Of a stretch of 64,000 nucleotides of DNA, positions 1 to 9,281 are shown piece after piece. The stretch spans positions 17,887 through 81,886 of the forward strand of contig JAFQPI010000050.1 of the NCBI GenBank assembly GCA_017411805.1, in the 5' to 3' direction. The stretch comes from Clostridia bacterium (GTDB taxonomy: Bacteria; Bacillota; Clostridia; Oscillospirales; CAG-272). How positions within the stretch are numbered: the first letter of the stretch is position 1; each line of letters starts with the position of its first letter. A program made the translations under genes and the position numbers. The notes below the pieces were generated by a model. That model worked only from the letters and a program-made list of their open reading frames with translations, was not told the DNA's origin and did not search any database.

Positions 1-133
1 TCCGATTTATGACGTCCTCTCCGTTTTGCGCTTCTTCGATCCTATGAAATCCCGAGCGGCGTAATCCGTCCGCAAGTCTTCTTCTGTCTGCTTCGTTTTC
101 ATCGGCTATAAGTATTTTGATATTCTGTTCCAT
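1..133 (-). CDS. Response regulator, N-terminal fragment (runs off the window)
   Basis: Only the first 44 codons are present. They read as the beginning of a CheY-like receiver domain: a hydrophobic first strand (IKILIAD) followed by an acidic pair (Asp11-Glu12), then helix 1 and a second strand ending near EAQNGEDV. The phosphorylated aspartate would lie beyond the window edge. The ATG at 131-133 has a GGAGGAG site about 11 bases upstream. The output domain is missing, so I cannot say whether this is Spo0A, an ANTAR-type regulator or another family. It is transcribed separately from rluB, with its own promoter at 175-203. Confidence 0.7.
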   Translation of the reverse strand, partial: MEQNIKILIADENEADRRRLADGLRRSGFHRIEEAQNGEDVINR

Positions 134-174
134 GCTTTTTCATACTCCTCCAAATGGATAATTTTTACAGTAAT

Positions 175-203
175 ATTTTACCATAAATCTCCAAATTTTG
201 CAA
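175..203 (-). promoter_or_regulatory. Putative sigma-A promoter of the response regulator
   Basis: On the minus strand TTGCAA (198-203), a 17-base spacer and TAAAAT (175-180) lie about 40 bases before the start codon. Confidence 0.55.
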
Positions 204-321
204 TAGGATAAGAGATAAAAGATTGTACAAAAATATACCGTCGTATTTGTGTATATTTACCATAAAATTCCACTCAAAACGCAAAATATAGTGGTTCAAG
301 ACGAATTATGACGGAAGATGT

Positions 322-352
322 AGTAAAAAAGAAGCTGACTGGCAGCTTCTTT
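322..352 (-). terminator. Intrinsic terminator of the lon-rluB operon
   Basis: Stem GAAGCTG (331-337) pairs with CAGCTTC (343-349). On the minus strand it is followed by a T-run (complement of 325-330). It starts 3 bases after the rluB stop codon, so it closes the leftward operon. Confidence 0.8.
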
Positions 353-1114
353 TTATTCATCAATATCAGGTAAGACTTTCTCCGGCTTGAGCTTTGCCAT
401 TCGTCTGAGCCAGGCGACCTCGTCATCGCGGAGACGTCTCCATGTGCCGGGGGCAATTCCGTTGACAGATATCGGACCAATCTTTACACGGCGAAGTCTT
501 GTGACCGAAAGTCCCACCGCCTCGCACATCTTTCTGATCTGGCGGTTTCTGCCCTCGAAGATAACGAAATTGAGGCGCGCGCCATCCTTTTGAATATCGA
601 TAACTTCAACCTCCGCGGGCGTGATCTTATAGCCGTCGATAACGAGAGCGGAACGGAGAATTTCGAGTGCCTTTTCGTCGACCTTTCCTTTGACGCTGAC
701 CTTGTATTCCTTCGGAATATGGTGGCGCGGATGCATCATTAGATTGGCAAATTCGCCATCGTCGGTCATGAGAAGAAGTCCCTCTGACTGCATATCGAGT
801 CTTCCGATGGGGTAGAGTCTGCCTCCCGCATCCTCGACAAGCTCGGTGACGATCTTGCGTCCTTTTTCGTCGGATGCGGTACAAACGTAGCCGCGAGGCT
901 TGTTGAGCGCGATTACTCTCTTGGCAACGCGATCCTTGAAGACGATGCCTCTGCCGTTCCATACGACCTTGTCAACGCCCGGCGCGACCTTGTCGCCTAT
1001 CTTGGCGATCTGTCCGTTGAGCTTAACGTGCCCCGCCTCGATCTCTCGCTCAGCGGCACGGCGCGAAAGCACGCCGCAATCGGTAAAATATTTCTGAAGT
1101 CTGATCTTTTCCAT
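353..1114 (-). CDS. rluB: 23S rRNA pseudouridine synthase, RluB/RsuA family
   Basis: A 253-residue protein with an N-terminal S4 RNA-binding domain (about residues 2-60, with the typical RLQKYF start) and an RsuA-type catalytic domain. The catalytic aspartate is Asp107 in the GRLD motif, followed by the usual SEGLLLMT segment. RluB enzymes isomerise a uridine in helix 89 of 23S rRNA; the exact target is inferred from the family. It is the last gene of the leftward operon, 17 bases after dacF, and its start follows an AT-rich gap. Placement after scpA/scpB and a Dac protein matches many Firmicutes. Confidence 0.9.
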   Translation of the reverse strand: MEKIRLQKYFTDCGVLSRRAAEREIEAGHVKLNGQIAKIGDKVAPGVDKVVWNGRGIVFKDRVAKRVIALNKPRGYVCTASDEKGRKIVTELVEDAGGRLYPIGRLDMQSEGLLLMTDDGEFANLMMHPRHHIPKEYKVSVKGKVDEKALEILRSALVIDGYKITPAEVEVIDIQKDGARLNFVIFEGRNRQIRKMCEAVGLSVTRLRRVKIGPISVNGIAPGTWRRLRDDEVAWLRRMAKLKPEKVLPDIDE

Positions 1115-1131
1115 TTAATTATATAGGGAGA

Positions 1132-2298
1132 TCAACCGAACAGCTTCTCCCAAAATCCTTTTTCTTTCTTTTTAGCCGCCGAATAGGCGGTGATTATCTG
1201 TGTACGAGCAATTTCCTCTCCGTTGCAGAGAAATGCGACCTCGCCCGCATTTTGTCCACGCGCGATGGGCGCCGGAAGAGAAGTGACGTTCTCAATCCGA
1301 CAGCTGATCTTCGCGCTGCTTTTCGGCAGAGTAACGTAAACGTCCTCCGCGAATGCAGTTCGGAGGCAAGATTGCTCTCCGCCCGTGACAGATATCTCGG
1401 GTAGAGTGATGCTTATATGATCGATAAGATTCACGCGCTCGTATGCGGCAAATCCGGCCTCGAGCATTTCGGTATGATCGTGCCAGTCGTTGCCGTCGTT
1501 GAGTGTGACCGCGATAAGCCGAAGTCCGTCTCTTTCAGCGGCAGAAACAAGACAGCGTCCGTTAGACTTTGTATATCCCGTTTTGACACCTATGCAACCC
1601 TCGATCGATTTCAGCAGTCTGTTATGATTGATGAGCAGACGCGCTCCGCCGTCTGGCGCGGATACCGTCATTTTATATGTAGAGAATATCTTTTTCAGAG
1701 CCTCGTTCTCGAGCGCCGCGGCGGCAATGATGCCAAGCTCACGTGCGGTCGTGTAATGCTCCTCGTGGTCAAGTCCGTGCGGATTCGTGAAATGAGTATC
1801 GCGCAGACCGAGCTCGGCGCATTTCTCATTCATAAGCGCGGCGAATTCCTCGACGCTTCCCGAGACTGCAATAGCTACAGCCGTTGCCGCATCGTTCGCC
1901 GATTCGAGAAGAGTGCAGCAAAGAAGCTCCTCGAGCGTGAAGACCTCGCCTTCGGTCAGATACACCGAAGATCCTTCAATGCCGACCGATTCCTTCGTGA
2001 CCGTCACCTTTGTTGAGAGAGGCATACTTTCCGCAGCAACAAGTGCGGTCATGATCTTCGTCGTGCTTGCGGGACCGCGCCTTTCATCTGCGTTTTGCGC
2101 CCAAAGCGTGCGTGTTTCCGATCCGCTTGCATCAAGAAGCACCGCAGACCCCGCCGCCGTCGCTATATCAAGCGGAACGGTTGGCAGAGGGGAATCTGCG
2201 GTAAGATATTCTTCCTTTCCCGATGAGGGGAGAGCGCGAGTGGGCAATAGAGCGATAGTGCAAAGTAAAAATGCCAGAAGCTTACGCGGGATATTCAT
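1132..2298 (-). CDS. dacF: D-alanyl-D-alanine carboxypeptidase (DacF/DacB-type PBP)
   Basis: A secreted, probably membrane-attached low-molecular-weight penicillin-binding protein of 388 residues that removes the terminal D-Ala from peptidoglycan stem peptides. All three serine-enzyme motifs are visible: S78-TTK81 (nucleophile and base), SAN at 133-135 and KTG at 239-241. A hydrophobic signal segment covers about residues 5-25. A PBP5-like C-terminal domain and a basic amphipathic tail follow. The ATG at 2298 was chosen because GAGGTGG lies just before it; a longer TTG start at 2310 would swallow that ribosome site. The neighbouring ytfJ suggests a sporulation role, but this is inference and dacF versus dacB cannot be separated by eye. 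Confidence 0.88.
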   Translation of the reverse strand: MNIPRKLLAFLLCTIALLPTRALPSSGKEEYLTADSPLPTVPLDIATAAGSAVLLDASGSETRTLWAQNADERRGPASTTKIMTALVAAESMPLSTKVTVTKESVGIEGSSVYLTEGEVFTLEELLCCTLLESANDAATAVAIAVSGSVEEFAALMNEKCAELGLRDTHFTNPHGLDHEEHYTTARELGIIAAAALENEALKKIFSTYKMTVSAPDGGARLLINHNRLLKSIEGCIGVKTGYTKSNGRCLVSAAERDGLRLIAVTLNDGNDWHDHTEMLEAGFAAYERVNLIDHISITLPEISVTGGEQSCLRTAFAEDVYVTLPKSSAKISCRIENVTSLPAPIARGQNAGEVAFLCNGEEIARTQIITAYSAAKKKEKGFWEKLFG

Positions 2299-2359
2299 TT
2301 TCCACCTCAAAATATAATTCTTGTAAAATTATATTTCGGGCGTGATGAAGATATACCGA

Positions 2360-2794
2360 TTATGCGTTTTCTTCCTCGGTGTCGGGCTCTGCGTCCTTAG
2401 CGAAGAATGCCTTGATCTTTGCGATGATCTCGGGAGCGCGCTCAACAACGTCAGCGACCTGCTCAATGGGACCGCTCTTGTATTCCATGCCTACGTTGAT
2501 CATATCAACTGCACCGTCGGGGGAAACTACGAGGAATCCAACCGGAACAACGGAAAGACCTGTTCCTCCTCCGCCTCCAAAATTCTGTATGCGAGCGCGG
2601 ACAGCTTCCTCGCTCTTGCCTGCGTAGTCAAGTCCACCCGAAGCAAATCCGAGGGATACCTTGGAAACGGGGATGATGTTCGTGCCCTGGGGTGTGTTGA
2701 TGGGATCTCCGATAACGGTGTTTGCGTCGACCATCGAACGGATATTTTCGAGAGAAGCCGCAATAATTTCCTGAAGCTTGTTTTCGTTTGCCAT
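2360..2794 (-). CDS. ytfJ: Sporulation protein YtfJ (GerW family)
   Basis: A 144-residue protein of the GerW/YtfJ family. Visible hallmarks are the conserved start (LQEIIAASLENIRSMVDANTVIG), a Gly-rich segment (FGGGGGTG) and the VVPVGFLVV strand. In Bacillus the homologue is a spore inner-membrane protein linked to germination. The second ATG (2794) was chosen because AAAGGATC lies 7 bases before it; the upstream ATG at 2812 has no ribosome site. The gene sits between DUF2953 and dacF, the same order as in many Clostridia. The acidic C-terminal tail (EPDTEEENA) is unremarkable for the family. Confidence 0.9.
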   Translation of the reverse strand: MANENKLQEIIAASLENIRSMVDANTVIGDPINTPQGTNIIPVSKVSLGFASGGLDYAGKSEEAVRARIQNFGGGGGTGLSVVPVGFLVVSPDGAVDMINVGMEYKSGPIEQVADVVERAPEIIAKIKAFFAKDAEPDTEEENA

Positions 2795-2830
2795 GATTTT
2801 TGATCCTTTCATGTATATGGAATAATTATT

Positions 2831-3514
2831 TTACAAGTGTTTTACGAGCCTGAAGCCCGTGCGGAAGAGAACGTCGAAGAGCTGCCATACGCAGATCGAA
2901 AACCCGATCTCGATGTCTATCTGCATCGTCTCCGAAAGATAGTCCGCGTGTATATCAACGTCCGACTTTGCGGGATGGCGCAATGTCGATGTTGAGTCGA
3001 GAAGTGCCGCGATGCAAGCTACTGTGGGCGCGATCGCACCGTAAAGAATTGCCGTGGTAGCCGCATCACCCGTTGCAACTCCGATATGAAGGCGCGCGAT
3101 CCTGATGCGAAGGTGCTTGGCAAAGCGTCCGACGAAAACGGCGACGAGATCCTTGATCATTTCAATGATGTCACCGATAGGTTTCTTAGGCTTTACTTTG
3201 CCTGCCGCCTTGTCAGCCTTTTTCTTCGCTTTGGCGGCTTCCTTCTTTTTCTTCTTTTCGGATTTCTTTTTAGCCTTTTTGATGGCTTTTTCCTTTTCAG
3301 CCGCCTCGTATTTCGCACGGTTCTTGCGCGAGTAGGCGGAGATCTTTACCTTCTTTTTCTTCTTCGGAAGAATCTTTATCGGGATACCGAGTACCCTGAC
3401 CGTCAGGCGAAATTCATCCGAATATGCAATTAAGACCTCGGCGCGCAGAGATGCGATGAAGGCAAAGAAAAGAACTATGCCGCCGATAATGTACAGCGCA
3501 ATCAGATGTATCAC
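2831..3514 (-). CDS. DUF2953 family membrane protein (YtfI-like)
   Basis: A 227-residue protein with an N-terminal membrane segment (about residues 3-22), a long highly basic stretch of Lys/Ala/Glu repeats (about 50-115) and a C-terminal region typical of DUF2953. The function of this family is unknown. It lies immediately upstream of ytfJ in many spore formers, including B. subtilis (ytfI-ytfJ), and the same order is seen here. The Lys-rich stretch may form a charged helix or contact nucleic acid or phospholipid; that is speculation. Confidence 0.75.
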   Translation of the reverse strand: MIHLIALYIIGGIVLFFAFIASLRAEVLIAYSDEFRLTVRVLGIPIKILPKKKKKVKISAYSRKNRAKYEAAEKEKAIKKAKKKSEKKKKKEAAKAKKKADKAAGKVKPKKPIGDIIEMIKDLVAVFVGRFAKHLRIRIARLHIGVATGDAATTAILYGAIAPTVACIAALLDSTSTLRHPAKSDVDIHADYLSETMQIDIEIGFSICVWQLFDVLFRTGFRLVKHL

Positions 3515-3537
3515 CTGCCTTTGATAAGAATTGAGAA

Positions 3538-4203
3538 TTACTGCTCGTCGTCGGGAGTGTAGAGTTCTTCTTCCTCTTGGGGAGCCTCTGAGCTTTCTTC
3601 AACATCTTCGTCGATCGACATCTGTTCCTCATCCTCTTCGGCCTCGAGAAGAGCGTCAGCGGCTCCTCTGAGTGCGCCGCCTTCGGGACGCTCGCCGAGA
3701 TTGTTGAGTCCGAAGACGCGGAGGAATTTTTCTGTTGTTGCAAGAAGCGTTGGTCTGCCGGGGGCGTCAAGTCTGCCGCAAGGTTCGATAAGCTCCTTGT
3801 CGATGAGCGATCCGACTGCGTATGCCGAGTCAACGCCACGCACCGTGTCGATAAAGGAACGTGTGACGGGCTGGTTGTAGGCGACGATGGCAAGCACCTC
3901 GAGCGCGGAATTGGAGAGATTACCGCCTCTGCGGATTCCGAGAGCTATTCGTACGTAGGGAATATAATCCTCGCGCGAGCAAAGCTGGCAGGTATCGGGG
4001 AAGAGGAGCATCATAATGCCGCCATCGGTATTGGCGTTGTATTTATCCGCAAGATGCTCTGCGATCCTTTTGGCATCGCCGGGAGTCAGCCCCAGTGCCT
4101 CTCCGATCTTATCGTAGCTTACGGGATGTCCCGCCGCAAAGAGTATCGCCTCAAGCGCGCCCTCTATCTTGCGAATTTCCGAAAGTTTATTTTCCTGATC
4201 CAT
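3538..4203 (-). CDS. scpB: Segregation and condensation protein B
   Basis: A 221-residue ScpB: two winged-helix domains (about residues 8-165) ending in the conserved GRLDAPGRPTLLATTEKFLRVFGL-like block, followed by an acidic tail of about 45 residues. ScpB dimers bind ScpA and, with Smc, form the condensin that organises and segregates the chromosome. It is 20 bases downstream of scpA. Its partner smc is at 23.2 kb on the opposite strand, so all three subunits are in this window. Confidence 0.93.
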   Translation of the reverse strand: MDQENKLSEIRKIEGALEAILFAAGHPVSYDKIGEALGLTPGDAKRIAEHLADKYNANTDGGIMMLLFPDTCQLCSREDYIPYVRIALGIRRGGNLSNSALEVLAIVAYNQPVTRSFIDTVRGVDSAYAVGSLIDKELIEPCGRLDAPGRPTLLATTEKFLRVFGLNNLGERPEGGALRGAADALLEAEEDEEQMSIDEDVEESSEAPQEEEELYTPDDEQ

Positions 4204-4223
4204 TGTTAACTACCTTATATTAA

Positions 4224-5015
4224 TTATTCATTGTAACCGTCGATCTCAAGATCGTCGGGAAGCTCGGTTCCGAATTCGGGATTTGCCTTGAACTTTGTTG
4301 AGATCCCGCGAAGATTTCCGAATTCATCGGCTTCTTCAACGAGAAGCAGGCGTTTCATTCTGATAAGCTCAAGCACACCGATGAAGATTGCAACAAGCTC
4401 GGGACGCGATTCTGCCTCGTCGAGTATCTCGCCGAGAGAGGGAGTTGTGTCGAGAGTCTTGAAATGCCTCATAATACCCATGATCTTGATGCGCACGGGA
4501 ACGATCGGGCGCGCTACTATCGGACGTACAAGTCCCGTTGAGATCGCCTCGGTGTCACGGTACTCGGCAAGAACACGTCGCATAGCGGGGACGAGCACGG
4601 AGGCATCGTAATCCTTGACGTAGGTCTTATCAGGCGAAATGTCCTCCGAGTCTTTTGCCATACGTCCGCTGTACTGCGCGTATCTTTTTCCGAGCTCGCC
4701 CGCAACGCTTTTGGCTGCCTCGAGACGTGCCAGAGCATCCGCAAGTTTTGCGCGGGGATCTTCCTCTTCCTCGTCTGCCTCTTTGGGAAGGAGCATCTTG
4801 CTTTTGATAAGCATCAGATCGCTCGCCATAACGAGAAACTCGACCGCAAGCTCCATATCGAGCTTTTGCGCCTTTGCGATATAGTCAACGTATTGCTCGC
4901 AGATGAGGGCTATCGGAATATCCTCGATCTGCATTTTATTCTTTTTTATAAGCGCTAAGAGAAGATCAAGGGGCCCCTCGAATTTCTCAAGCTTATATGT
5001 GATTTTTTCTTCCAT
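4224..5015 (-). CDS. scpA: Segregation and condensation protein A
   Basis: The kleisin subunit of the Smc-ScpAB condensin, 263 residues. The N-terminal signature YKLEKFEGPLDLLLALI, which contacts the Smc neck, is intact, and a C-terminal winged-helix segment that binds the Smc head follows (about residues 190-245). It lies between the M50 protease gene and scpB in the leftward operon. Confidence 0.94.
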   Translation of the reverse strand: MEEKITYKLEKFEGPLDLLLALIKKNKMQIEDIPIALICEQYVDYIAKAQKLDMELAVEFLVMASDLMLIKSKMLLPKEADEEEEDPRAKLADALARLEAAKSVAGELGKRYAQYSGRMAKDSEDISPDKTYVKDYDASVLVPAMRRVLAEYRDTEAISTGLVRPIVARPIVPVRIKIMGIMRHFKTLDTTPSLGEILDEAESRPELVAIFIGVLELIRMKRLLLVEEADEFGNLRGISTKFKANPEFGTELPDDLEIDGYNE

Positions 5016-5040
5016 AATTACCTCTTGGAGGTGAGTCGTT

Positions 5041-5748
5041 TTAAAAGATCGGTATCAGTCTTACAAGCCAATACATTCCGCTCAGAATTCCGTTTGAAAT
5101 AAAATCGAGCGGAACCGAAAGGATACCGAAGTAGAAGAGCGCGAGAATGGCGATCATGATGTATCTTTCGTACTGCATGACCTTGAAATACCATTTTACC
5201 GGCAGGAAGATATAGAAGAATCTCGAGCCGTCAAATGGCGGAACCGGGAGCAGATTGAATACAGCGAGATATACGTTCAGCTGAGCTCCGATAGAGAAGA
5301 ATATCATTACGAGCTGAACGATGATGAAAAGCCTCTCGTTCTCAAGATTGCCGTTTATCAGCAAGGTATTGAAGCCAAGTGTGGCGAAACAGCTGAGAAT
5401 GACGAAGCAAAATGCCAAAAGCAGATTGCTGACGGGCCCCGCGATCGCTGAGAGAGCCATGCCCTTGCGCGGATTCTTGAAATTGCGCGTTACGATCGGA
5501 ACGGGCTTTGCCCAACCGTAGCCGAAAAAGAGCATGCAGATAAATCCTATCGGATCGAGATGCTTGATTGGGTTGAGAGTCAGTCTGCCAAGATTGTATG
5601 CCGTTCGGTCGCCAAGCTTCATAGCCGCCCAGCCGTGCGCGCATTCGTGCACTGTAAGCGAAAAGAGAATTATCGGAAGAGTCAGCGCGAGGTATACGAA
5701 ATAGGATTGTATACCGTCGATTCCGTAAGAAAATAGATATCTGAACAT
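5041..5748 (-). CDS. Site-2 protease family (M50) membrane metalloprotease
   Basis: A 235-residue polytopic membrane protein. The zinc motif HECAH (34-38) lies in the first transmembrane helix, and the third zinc ligand is the Asp of NLLPVPPFDG (165-174). This is the short YwhC/Rv1098-like branch of intramembrane proteases, with no PDZ domain. Four to six hydrophobic segments can be traced. The substrate is unknown; position directly before scpA is common in Clostridia. The next upstream gene, engB, ends only 6 bases away, so the two are co-transcribed. Confidence 0.88.
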   Translation of the reverse strand: MFRYLFSYGIDGIQSYFVYLALTLPIILFSLTVHECAHGWAAMKLGDRTAYNLGRLTLNPIKHLDPIGFICMLFFGYGWAKPVPIVTRNFKNPRKGMALSAIAGPVSNLLLAFCFVILSCFATLGFNTLLINGNLENERLFIIVQLVMIFFSIGAQLNVYLAVFNLLPVPPFDGSRFFYIFLPVKWYFKVMQYERYIMIAILALFYFGILSVPLDFISNGILSGMYWLVRLIPIF

Positions 5749-5754
5749 TTTATT

Positions 5755-6360
5755 TTATTTTTGCGACGTGACAGCGAAGAAGAGCTTCCAGAGTTGATCC
5801 TTTCCCTCACCCGACTTTGCGGAAAAGGGGATGATCTCGGTTCCCTCGGGGATAGCCTCATGGTTATGAAGAAGCTCGAGAGCCTTCGCGCGATTTGTTT
5901 TGTTCGGTTTATCTGCCTTTGATGCAACTATAACGAAGGGGATCTCCATCTCTGCGAGGTAGTTGATCATCATAAGATCATCCTGCGTCGGACCTACCTC
6001 AAGGTCAACGAGCTGAACTGCAAGCTTGAGGCGGTCGAAGTTCGGATTATTGGTGAAAAAACCGTCCGTCAGAGCAGACCAACGCTTGCGCTCGTGCTCG
6101 GGACGCTTTGCAAATCCGTATCCCGGCAGGTCGACGAGCATGATCTTGTTGTCTACGTTATAAAAATTCACCGTGATGGTCTTGCCGGGAGCAGAGCTGA
6201 CTCTGGCAAGCGACTTTCTGCCGAGCATGGTGTTGATCAGCGAGCTCTTGCCAACGTTAGATCTTCCCGAGAAAACTATCTGCGGGATCGCGCGGCTCGG
6301 AAACTGATCGATCCTGCCCGCGGTTATCTCAAGATTTGAATTCTGAATATTAATTGCCAT
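5755..6360 (-). CDS. engB: Ribosome biogenesis GTPase EngB/YsxC
   Basis: A 201-residue TrmE-Era-EngA-EngB-type GTPase required for 50S subunit maturation. G1 is GRSNVGKS (32-39), G3 is DLPG (77-80) and the G4 equivalent is SKADK. The start overlaps the end of lon by 11 bases. The lon-engB order is conserved in many Firmicutes. Confidence 0.95.
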   Translation of the reverse strand: MAINIQNSNLEITAGRIDQFPSRAIPQIVFSGRSNVGKSSLINTMLGRKSLARVSSAPGKTITVNFYNVDNKIMLVDLPGYGFAKRPEHERKRWSALTDGFFTNNPNFDRLKLAVQLVDLEVGPTQDDLMMINYLAEMEIPFVIVASKADKPNKTNRAKALELLHNHEAIPEGTEIIPFSAKSGEGKDQLWKLFFAVTSQK

Positions 6361-8809
6361 ATTTCTTTCCTCTGATAGCAGGTATGTCGGTGGTGGGATT
6401 ATTTATAATTACACCGGAAAGAGCCGCATTGAAGGAATCGTCAGCCTTTTCGTTTTCGGAGAAGACCTCTGCTTCGGGATCGGACAGGAGCGCGTGAGCG
6501 AGGACTTCACCTGCGTTTCGGCAAGTGATGAATCTGATATTTGCGCGTACTTCCTCGTCGACTTCCTCGAGATTTACCTCGTTGTCTGCGGGGATGAGAA
6601 CCGTCTTGATACCCGCGGAATACGCAGCCATGGTCTTTTCACGGAGTCCGCCGATGGCAAGAACTCTGCCGGTGAGAGTTACCTCGCCCGTCATAGCCAC
6701 GTCGTGACGTACGGGAATACCCGAAAGAGCCGAGCAGAGAGCCGTCGTCATAGTAACGCCCGCGGAAGGACCGTCCTTGGGAACCGCTCCCTCGGGCACG
6801 TGGATATGTATATCCTTGGTCTTGTAGAAATCGGTGGGAATACCGTACCGAGAAGCAACCGAGCGGATGTAGGTCAGAGCCGCCTTTGCCGATTCCTTCA
6901 TTACGTCGCCGAGAGAGCCCGTGAGCTCGAGCTTGCCCGTGCCCTCAAGAACTGCAACCTCGACCTTGAGCATATCACCGCCGACCTCGGTATAGGCGAG
7001 ACCGTTTACGACTCCTACGAGATCTTCTTTAGCTGAAAGCTCGGGAAGGATCTTTCTGCCGCCGAGATAGGAAACGATATCGGATTTATCAATAGTAATT
7101 CTCTTGACCGCGCCCTCGGATTCAACGAGCTTCTTTGCCGCCTTACGGCAGAGCTCGGCGATGGTGCGTTCGAGATTACGTACGCCCGCCTCACGGGTAT
7201 AGCAATCAATGATCTCGTAAAGCGCCTCGTCTGTCATACGGAATCTGCGGCCGTCGAGACCGTGTCTCTTGGATTGCTTGGGAAGCAGATGATGGCGCGC
7301 GATCGAAAGCTTTTCGCGGCGAGTGTAGCTTGAAAGCTCGATGACCTCCATACGGTCGAGAAGAGGACGCGGGATGGTATCGAGAGTGTTTGCCGTGGTA
7401 ATGAAGAGACATTCCGAAAGATCGAAATCAAGTTCGATGAAGTGATCGCGGAAGGTCTTGTTCTGTTCGGGGTCGAGAACCTCGAGAAGAGCAGATGCGG
7501 GATCTCCGCGCGAATCGGAGGTCAGCTTGTCGATCTCGTCAAGAAGCATCAGAGGATTCTTGACTCCGACCTTCTCCATAGCCGCCATAATGCGTCCGGG
7601 CATCGAGGCCACGTATGTCTTTCTGTGACCGCGGATGTCGGATTCATCGTGGATACCGCCGAGAGAAACTCGAATGTATTTGCGGTTCATGGCGTTTGCG
7701 ATGGATGACGCAATCGAGGTCTTACCCGTACCGGGAGGGCCAACGAGACAGATGATCTGATTCTTGAGCTCAGGCGAAAGCTGTTTTACCGCAAGATATT
7801 CAAGGATGCGTTCCTTTACTTTCTTGAGCCCGTCGTGGTCGGCGTCAAGGATCTTCTTTGCCGCTGCCACGTTTACGCGGTCGTTCGTGCGCTTGTTCCA
7901 AGGGAGTTCAAGCACGGTTTCGATATAATTTCTGAGAACAGCCGCTTCGGCAGAGCCGAATGGGGTCTTTGAAAGTCTGTCGTTTTCCTTGAGAAGCTTT
8001 TCGCGAACCTCCTCGGGGAGATCGGCTGCTTGGATCTTTGCCGTACAATCGTCGGGATCATCGTTATTCATTCCAAGCTCATCCTCAATGATTTTGAGCT
8101 GTTCGCGGAGATAATATTCGCGCTGACCCTGAACAATGCGTCCGCGAGCCTTTTCCTGGATCTCATGCTCGTAGCGCATAAGATCGCATTCATCATTCAA
8201 TATATGAATCAAGAGTGCGCATCGGTCAAAGGGATCGAATTCGCTGAGGATCGCCTGCTTATCCGTCGGACGGACGAGAACCGCAGAAGCAATGAAGTCG
8301 CAAAGAAGAGAGGGATCGTTCATTTTAGAAGCTTCGGTGCGGATTGCGCTCGAAGCCTTTCCGACAAAATCGAGCATATTCTCAAGTGCCGCGAGGAGTT
8401 CGCGGCAGTAAGCTTCTCCTCTCAAGCCGCCGTTGTCGGCAAGACTGATCTCTTTGCAGATGAGGGAGGCAGTTGCAATCTTTCCCGTGCGGCGGTATTC
8501 GATAACGCTTGCGCGTGCGCGGCATTCGCAGATGAGATGCACGCCGCCGTCGTCGTTTTTGACGCTTTGTCTTACCTTCGCCACGGTACCGACGCGGCAA
8601 AGATTGTCGGGAAATTCCGCTCCTTCTGCTGCAGGATCATCCGCGACGAGGAAAACGAGCATTCCCGTTGCTGCCGCGGCATCGATCGCCGAGGCAACGT
8701 TTTTATTGTCAGATTCGAAATCTATGGGGAAGGGAGGAAAAGCGACGGCTTCGCCAAGCGGAATGACGGGGAGCACGAGCTTTTCGATCTTTTCTATGTA
8801 TTGTGACAT
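6350..8809 (-). CDS. lon: ATP-dependent protease Lon
   Basis: A full-length 819-residue LonA. The N-terminal substrate-binding domain covers about residues 10-210, followed by a coiled linker. The AAA+ module has Walker A GPPGTGKT (357-364) and Walker B MLLDEIDK. The C-terminal peptidase has the Ser-Lys dyad Ser682 (PKDGPSAG) and Lys725. It degrades misfolded and regulatory proteins in the cytoplasm. The ATG is preceded by AAAGGA. It is the first gene of the leftward operon. No CIRCE operator is seen upstream, so any heat control is by another route. Confidence 0.97.
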   Translation of the reverse strand: MSQYIEKIEKLVLPVIPLGEAVAFPPFPIDFESDNKNVASAIDAAAATGMLVFLVADDPAAEGAEFPDNLCRVGTVAKVRQSVKNDDGGVHLICECRARASVIEYRRTGKIATASLICKEISLADNGGLRGEAYCRELLAALENMLDFVGKASSAIRTEASKMNDPSLLCDFIASAVLVRPTDKQAILSEFDPFDRCALLIHILNDECDLMRYEHEIQEKARGRIVQGQREYYLREQLKIIEDELGMNNDDPDDCTAKIQAADLPEEVREKLLKENDRLSKTPFGSAEAAVLRNYIETVLELPWNKRTNDRVNVAAAKKILDADHDGLKKVKERILEYLAVKQLSPELKNQIICLVGPPGTGKTSIASSIANAMNRKYIRVSLGGIHDESDIRGHRKTYVASMPGRIMAAMEKVGVKNPLMLLDEIDKLTSDSRGDPASALLEVLDPEQNKTFRDHFIELDFDLSECLFITTANTLDTIPRPLLDRMEVIELSSYTRREKLSIARHHLLPKQSKRHGLDGRRFRMTDEALYEIIDCYTREAGVRNLERTIAELCRKAAKKLVESEGAVKRITIDKSDIVSYLGGRKILPELSAKEDLVGVVNGLAYTEVGGDMLKVEVAVLEGTGKLELTGSLGDVMKESAKAALTYIRSVASRYGIPTDFYKTKDIHIHVPEGAVPKDGPSAGVTMTTALCSALSGIPVRHDVAMTGEVTLTGRVLAIGGLREKTMAAYSAGIKTVLIPADNEVNLEEVDEEVRANIRFITCRNAGEVLAHALLSDPEAEVFSENEKADDSFNAALSGVIINNPTTDIPAIRGKKYGN

Positions 8810-8875
8810 GATTATATCCTTTCAAATGCGCATACTGATGTACGCGCACAAATACGCAATTATACTGATTATATT

Positions 8876-8881
8876 ATTATA
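8876..8881 (-). promoter_or_regulatory. Possible -10 element of the lon operon
   Basis: TATAAT on the minus strand about 65 bases before the lon start, in a very AT-rich stretch. No convincing -35 hexamer is present at 16-18 bases, so this is tentative. Confidence 0.35.
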
Positions 8882-8985
8882 GCATACATTTTTAAAAAAA
8901 TCTATACTAAATAAAAATATTTATTAAAAAAGTAAAAATTCAATCTGATTAATTACTGTGTCATAAATGCGGCTTTTGGACATTA

Positions 8986-9110
8986 TGCCCTAAAATTGCA
9001 GCGGAATTTGTTGATATTGACATGTCGCAGTATTTGTCGTTGTGAAAATGCACTAAAATTCCCTTCTGAAATGTGCTAAAATTTTACATTGTAGCTTTTG
9101 CACGAAAATT
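8986..9110. repeat. Four imperfect direct repeats of a 12-mer, TGCNCTAAAATT
   Basis: Copies are at 8986-8997 (TGCCCTAAAATT), 9049-9060 (TGCACTAAAATT), 9072-9083 (TGTGCTAAAATT) and 9099-9110 (TGCACGAAAATT). They lie between lon and the candidate small RNA, just upstream of the promoter at 9137-9165. Together with the ncRNA candidate they account for most of the 625-base gap between lon and the next gene. They could be operator sites; nothing here identifies a regulator. Confidence 0.6.
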
Positions 9111-9136
9111 CGACTCAATATTCGTCATTTTTGACA

Positions 9137-9165
9137 TTTACTTTTTGCGCGAAAAGTAGTATAAT
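9137..9165 (+). promoter_or_regulatory. Putative promoter of the candidate small RNA
   Basis: TATAAT (9160-9165) is preceded at 17 bases by TTTACT (9137-9142). A perfect TTGACA at 9131-9136 sits at an unusable 23-base spacing, so the -35 assignment is uncertain. Confidence 0.55.
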
Positions 9166-9171
9166 GTCGTT

Positions 9172-9281
9172 ACGCAACGCAATAGCGTCGCGGCCTCGAA
9201 TGCACAACGGTCACCTTTTTCCGCGGAATATCAAGCTTATGATACCAACGCGCGGGAGATTGTCACCGTTGTTGCTTTTTT
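9172..9281 (+). ncRNA. Candidate structured small RNA or long 5' leader with terminator-like end
   Basis: About 110 nt start just after a TATAAT and end in a T-run (9276-9282). A basal stem pairs GCACAACGGT (9202-9211) with ACCGTTGTTGC (9265-9275), with one bulged T. Inside it CCGCG (9221-9225) pairs with CGCGG (9250-9254) and TATCA with TGATA (9229-9233, 9239-9243). A small ACGC/GCGT hairpin lies 5' of it. No reading frame with a ribosome site is present. The downstream gene at 9435 has its own strong promoter (9338-9366), which argues for an independent RNA, although a terminated riboswitch-like leader is possible. I could not match it to 6S, SRP or tmRNA. Confidence 0.5.

Noticed and set aside
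8810-8985. CIRCE operator or CtsR site upstream of lon.
   Set aside because: No TTAGCACTC dyad or tandem GGTCAAA-type heptads are visible there.
9172-9281. 6S RNA or SRP RNA identity for the small-RNA candidate.
   Set aside because: It is too short for 6S and lacks the conserved SRP apical GGAA/GCAGC loop pattern.
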